A DNA stretch of 9,349 nt from B21-G16 sp003644825 [NCBI: Candidatus Zhuqueibacterota bacterium] (lineage in GTDB: Bacteria; SM23-31; B21-G16), in assembly GCA_003644825.1 (NCBI GenBank), contig QNDJ01000037.1:1-9349 (forward strand), given 5' to 3'. The position numbers were made by a program, and so were the translations under genes. Below are positions 7,068 through 9,349 of this stretch, one piece after another. Position 1 is the stretch's first letter; every line of letters begins with the position of its first letter. The notes beneath the pieces are model-generated. The model was not told the DNA's origin. It saw only the letters and a list, made by a program, of their open reading frames with translations, and made no database searches.

Positions 7068-9349
7068 GTTGAATTAAATCCCGATAAATTAAAATCATAC
7101 AGAATTGACCCCCTTGAAGTATTCAACGCTTTAAAAAATACCAATATTGTCAATTTTTCAGGAAGAATAACGGAAGAATATAAAATTCATCTTGGTTTTG
7201 TTGATAATCTACTGTGGAATAAAGAGGACATTGAAAACGTCTTTGTAGTGGAAAGAGATGGAATACCCATTCTGATAAAACAAATTGCTAAAGTGAAAAA
7301 GGAAATCAGGGAAGAATATGTCATAACAACTTCAGACTGGCATAGAGCGGTATTATTTAATATTCTTAAACATCCAGATGCAAATGGTGTGGAAGTTTCA
7401 AAACTCGTTGATAATAAACTTAAGGAAATAAGAAAAAGTATACCTTTAGATGTCAAAATATCCAAATGGTACGACCTGTCAGACTTTGTAAAAAGGTCTT
7501 TAAGAGGGGTTGGAGAAAATATATTAATTGGAATAATTATAATTTCTGTTTTCATATTTATATTCCTCAGAAGTGTTAGAGCCTCGCTTTCTGTGATATT
7601 CATAATGCCTTTTTCAGTAATTCTCACTTTTACTGCTTTTAAGGTGCTTAATTTATCACTTAATGTGATGACTTTAGGTGGGCTTGTGGCGTCTATTGGC
7701 ATACTTGTGGATAATGCAATAATTGTGGTTGAAAATGTTGTAAGGCACAGAAGCCTCGGGGAAAAGGGAGATTCATCCCTTGTTTATGCAGTAACAGAAG
7801 TTATCTACCCTATGATGGGGGCAACAATTACCACTGTCATAGTTTTTATACCATTTGTTTTTTTAACAGAACTCAGTGGTGTATTTTTCAGGCCAATGGT
7901 AATGGTTCTTGCATCAGCAATTTGTATCTCTTTCTTACTGGCTGTTTTTATTACACCATCGCTGACCTCTATTTTTATTTCAAAGGAAAGTAATATTAAG
8001 AAGGAAGGTTTCATACTAAAAAAAGTTAAAACTGGTTATTCACATATATTATCCTTCATTCTGAACAATTTATGGATAGTTTTCTTATTTATTGCATTAA
8101 TTGTAGCTATAAGTCTTTTTGTTTATCCTCATCTCAAGACCGGTTTTCTTCCTGTGTGGGATGAAGGCTCAATAGTTCTTGATTATCGGGCACCGCCGGG
8201 CACATCTCTTGAAGAAACTGATAGACTGATGCTACAGATTGAAGACGTAATTAAAAAGATACCGGATGTCAGAGTTTATTCAAGAAGAACCGGATACGGG
8301 CTGGCTCACCCTCATCCTGCTCATGAAGGTGATTTTCTCATAAGTCTTAAAGATAATAGAAAAAAGAGCACATTCGAGATTATTACATACCTTGAAAAAG
8401 AGGTCAAAAAGATTTTTCCCGAGATAGAAATAGAGCTATTCCAGGTTCTTCCAGACCGATTGGGAGACCTCACCGGAAAACAAAAACCTGTTGTTGTTAA
8501 AGTTTTTGGAAATGATTATGAAGCCCTGAAAGAAACAGCAGCAAAAATTAAGAGTGAAATTGAGAATATAAAAGGTCTATCGGGTATCAGGCTCGGAATA
8601 ACCGAGAGTGAACCTGAGTTCGATATTATTGTTGACAGGCTCAATGCAACAAGGTTTGGTCTTACCCCGGAGGTTATTTCAAAGTATTCAAAGATAATAT
8701 TCTGGGGTGAAGTTTCTACAAGAATAAAAGAAGGCCTCAGATTGGTTGGTGTCAGGGTTCGATACCCTGTCAACTATAGAAACAGAATAAATAAAATAGA
8801 AGATTTTCTCATTTATTCACCAAAGGCAGGTTATATTCCACTTAAGATGGTGGCAAAAGTTGAAGTCAGAAGAGGACAGTCTGAGATAACCCATGAAAAC
8901 GGAAGCCTTATGGTTTCTGTGCTTGCTAACATTGAGGGTAGAGCTCTTGGTAGTGTTATAAACGATTTGAAGTCTGCACTGAAAAAAATTAATATTCCTG
9001 CTGGTGTTTCTATTAGCCTTGCAGGTGATTACGAAAGTCAGATGAAATCCTTCAAAGAACTTCTATCTGTCACTATTTTTGCTATAATTCTCATTTTTAC
9101 CGTTCTGCTGTTTGAGTTTAAATCAATAAAAACATCAATCTCTATTTTAATTGGAACAATCTGTTCTATTTCCTTTATAATTTTTGGACTGTATTTAACA
9201 GATACTCCTTTTGATGTATCATCTTTTGTGGGGACAATAACAGTTCTGGGTATTTTAATAAACAATGGAATTCTGCTCATTGATTTTACTGAGAGAAATA
9301 GAAAAAAAGGGTTGGAGATAAAAAACGCAATCCTGGAAGCCGGTAAGAC

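Larger units (their letters stand above)
6517..9349 (+). pseudogene. RND-family efflux permease, frameshifted, with in-frame amber, truncated by the window edge
   Basis: Inner-membrane proton-driven exporter of the RND superfamily (AcrB/CzcA fold). It starts MKIIEVALKTRLPFF at the ATG overlapping the adaptor stop, then shifts frame near 6559-6563 and continues ILLIFTSIISFFRLPEGVFP. The frame next meets TAG at 7065-7067, after which it stays open for 2,282 nt to the window end. In order: TM1 (about 6550-6605), porter PN1/PN2, TM2 (about 7530-7570), TM4 with GILVDNAIIVVEN (Asp at 7710-7712), TM7 (about 8070-8130), porter PC1/PC2, TM8 to TM10 (about 9060-9290), the last carrying GILINNGILLIDF. 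Segments such as FLPVWDEGSIVLDYRAPPGT and KPVVVKVFGNDYEAL resemble the CzcA/CusA (HME) side of the family; the substrate is undetermined. About 944 codons are present of a usual 1,010-1,050, so the last 70-100 lie outside. The long clean 3' frame means the lesions are recent or are sequence errors. Confidence 0.88.

Noticed and set aside
7187-7702. A 171-codon open frame on the minus strand
   Set aside because: It lies wholly inside the well-supported RND reading frame on the other strand, resembles no family, and is explained as an antisense shadow.

Overview
The window is strongly A+T-rich (A/T-ending codons, many A and T runs) and every recognisable gene is on the + strand. The gene content points to a diderm bacterium: an outer-membrane-type DUF5916 protein with a signal peptide and a terminal Phe, a PAP2 phosphatase with an export signal, and an RND efflux permease with the tail of its periplasmic adaptor. 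DUF5916 and the PepSY/DUF1080-like protein suggest an uncultured lineage near the Bacteroidetes/FCB or Acidobacteria-like groups. That placement is inference; no rRNA or marker gene is present.

Layout. (1) 1-150: A+T-rich leader with a perfect 14-bp palindrome at 96-109. (2) 151-2234: an OmpR/CusR-type response regulator and its membrane histidine kinase, overlapping by ATGA. (3) 2235-2321: a short intergenic region with a plausible sigma-70-like promoter and three weak half-sites on an 11-bp period. (4) 2322-6178: a likely operon of a DUF5916 outer-membrane-type protein, a PAP2 phosphatase 6 nt downstream, and a membrane-anchored PepSY plus lectin-like (DUF1080-type) protein behind a strong Shine-Dalgarno. 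(5) 6179-6340: 162 nt with no gene I can support. (6) 6341-6520: only the last 59 codons of an RND membrane-fusion (adaptor) protein. (7) 6517 to the window end: an RND permease of about 944 codons so far, still open at the edge, interrupted by a one-base frameshift near 6560 and an in-frame TAG at 7065.

How it fits together. The two-component system could control the adjacent envelope genes; the promoter and half-sites upstream of the DUF5916 gene fit this but do not prove it. The response regulator resembles the CusR/CopR/CzcR group and the permease has CzcA/CusA-like sequence features, so the locus may once have been a regulator plus efflux cassette. As written, the efflux half is broken: the adaptor has lost its 5' part and the permease carries two lesions, while all five upstream genes have intact frames and intact catalytic motifs. 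The main observation is this contrast between an intact regulator/envelope block and a decaying (or badly assembled) efflux block. I found no CRISPR array, tRNA, rRNA, insertion sequence or clear intrinsic terminator.
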